Assembly (NCBI GenBank): GCA_012274175.1
Contig: JAAOZZ010000154.1
Location: forward strand, 1-5,167
Reading direction: 5' to 3'
DNA: 5,167 nucleotides
Origin: Betaproteobacteria bacterium
GTDB taxonomy: Bacteria; Pseudomonadota; Gammaproteobacteria; Burkholderiales; Usitatibacteraceae
The first letter of the stretch is position 1, and each line of letters starts with the position of its first letter. This document shows positions 4,960 through 5,167 of this stretch, one piece after another. The position numbers were made by a program, and so were the translations under genes. The notes under the pieces are model-generated. The model had not been told where the DNA came from and did not search any database. It saw only the letters and a list, made by a program, of their open reading frames with translations.

Positions 4960-5127
4960 ATGAAACCCAACTACGCATTCCAGAAGCGCCAGCGGGAGCT
5001 TGCCAAGAAGCAGAAGAAGGAAGCGAAGGCGAAGCAGCGCGCCGCGGAGCAGGCCGCCGCGGCGCCCGCGCCCGCCGAGCCCGTGCCGGGCACCGAACCG
5101 CCGGCTGAATCCCGAAACCAGGGATGA
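4960..5127 (+). CDS. small Lys-rich conserved hypothetical protein (55 aa)
   Basis: A short, very basic protein, below the usual length cut-off for gene callers. It begins MKPNYAFQKRQRELAKKQKK; this opening resembles small conserved proteobacterial proteins that start MKPNY-F-KRQR. Residues 8-31 form a strongly charged Lys/Arg/Gln/Glu helix, probably coiled-coil or nucleic-acid-binding; residues 32-55 are an Ala/Pro/Glu-rich disordered tail. Function is unknown; an RNA- or ribosome-associated role is only a guess from charge and neighbours. AAAAGGAA (4940-4947) is rather far from the ATG (13 bases from AGGA); an in-frame TTG at 4951 is closer but would add three residues not expected in the family. 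Its TGA overlaps the ATG at 5124 (ATGA), suggesting coupling to the following gene. Confidence 0.78.
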   Translation: MKPNYAFQKRQRELAKKQKKEAKAKQRAAEQAAAAPAPAEPVPGTEPPAESRNQG

Positions 5128-5167
5128 CGGGGGCTTCGCCGCCCTGGGCCTGGATGCGCGCATCCTC
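5124..5167 (+). CDS. 5' end of a probable DEAD-box RNA helicase, apparently out of frame with its ATG (partial)
   Basis: Only 14 codons lie inside the window. In the frame starting at 5126 the DNA reads DGGFAALGLDARIL, which closely resembles the N-terminal Q-motif region of RhlE-type DEAD-box RNA helicases (an F-x-x-LGL-x-x-x-IL pattern). These ATP-dependent helicases unwind RNA and often act with cold-shock proteins and in ribosome assembly. The only nearby ATG, at 5124, overlaps the preceding stop but reads a different frame (MTGASPPWAW), with no family resemblance. In the helicase frame I find no ATG or GTG upstream back to about 5000, only CTG (5105) and TTG (5000). One extra G in the G5 run at 5129-5133 would join ATG to the helicase frame as MTGGFAALGLDARIL. 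An indel or sequence error is therefore likely. The identification rests on very few residues. Confidence 0.5.
   Translation, partial: MTGASPPWAWMRAS

Overview
The window is about two-thirds G+C, with densely packed short genes, short overlaps and GTG starts. Protein resemblance (YaeQ, DUF2721, a CspA-type cold-shock protein, the small basic 'MKPNYAF' protein) points to a chromosomal segment of a high-GC betaproteobacterium. The taxonomic call is inference from family resemblance. There are no tRNA or rRNA genes, insertion sequences, CRISPR arrays or phage genes, so this looks like ordinary chromosomal housekeeping and accessory sequence.

Layout. (1) 3-248 encodes a small uncharacterised protein on the plus strand. 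It converges on a SET-domain protein methyltransferase on the minus strand (260-676). (2) After a 218-base divergent spacer, 895-1380 encodes a small secreted protein of unknown function. (3) 1452-2882 looks like one operon: a small protein with a ribbon-helix-helix-like C-terminus, a secreted protein starting at a GTG that overlaps the previous stop, and yaeQ. (4) A likely promoter at 2931-2959 starts a second operon: a three-helix DUF2721 membrane protein, a lipoprotein with a long Ala/Pro linker and a helical C-terminal domain (again a GTG start overlapping the preceding stop), and a small secreted two-cysteine protein. Three consecutive cell-envelope products suggest an envelope role, but no function is known. 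(5) From about 4500 to the end is a cold-shock locus: extended -10 promoter, long structured leader, CspA-family gene, a textbook intrinsic terminator, a small Lys-rich protein, and at the very edge what looks like the N-terminus of a DEAD-box RNA helicase.

The strongest points for a second look are all in the cold-shock segment. The csp leader can pair with its own Shine-Dalgarno sequence. A strong terminator lies only 22 bases before the next gene. The helicase-like N-terminus reads one base out of frame with its apparent ATG, across a run of five Gs. I did not find a convincing undescribed system; most other genes are members of conserved but uncharacterised families.
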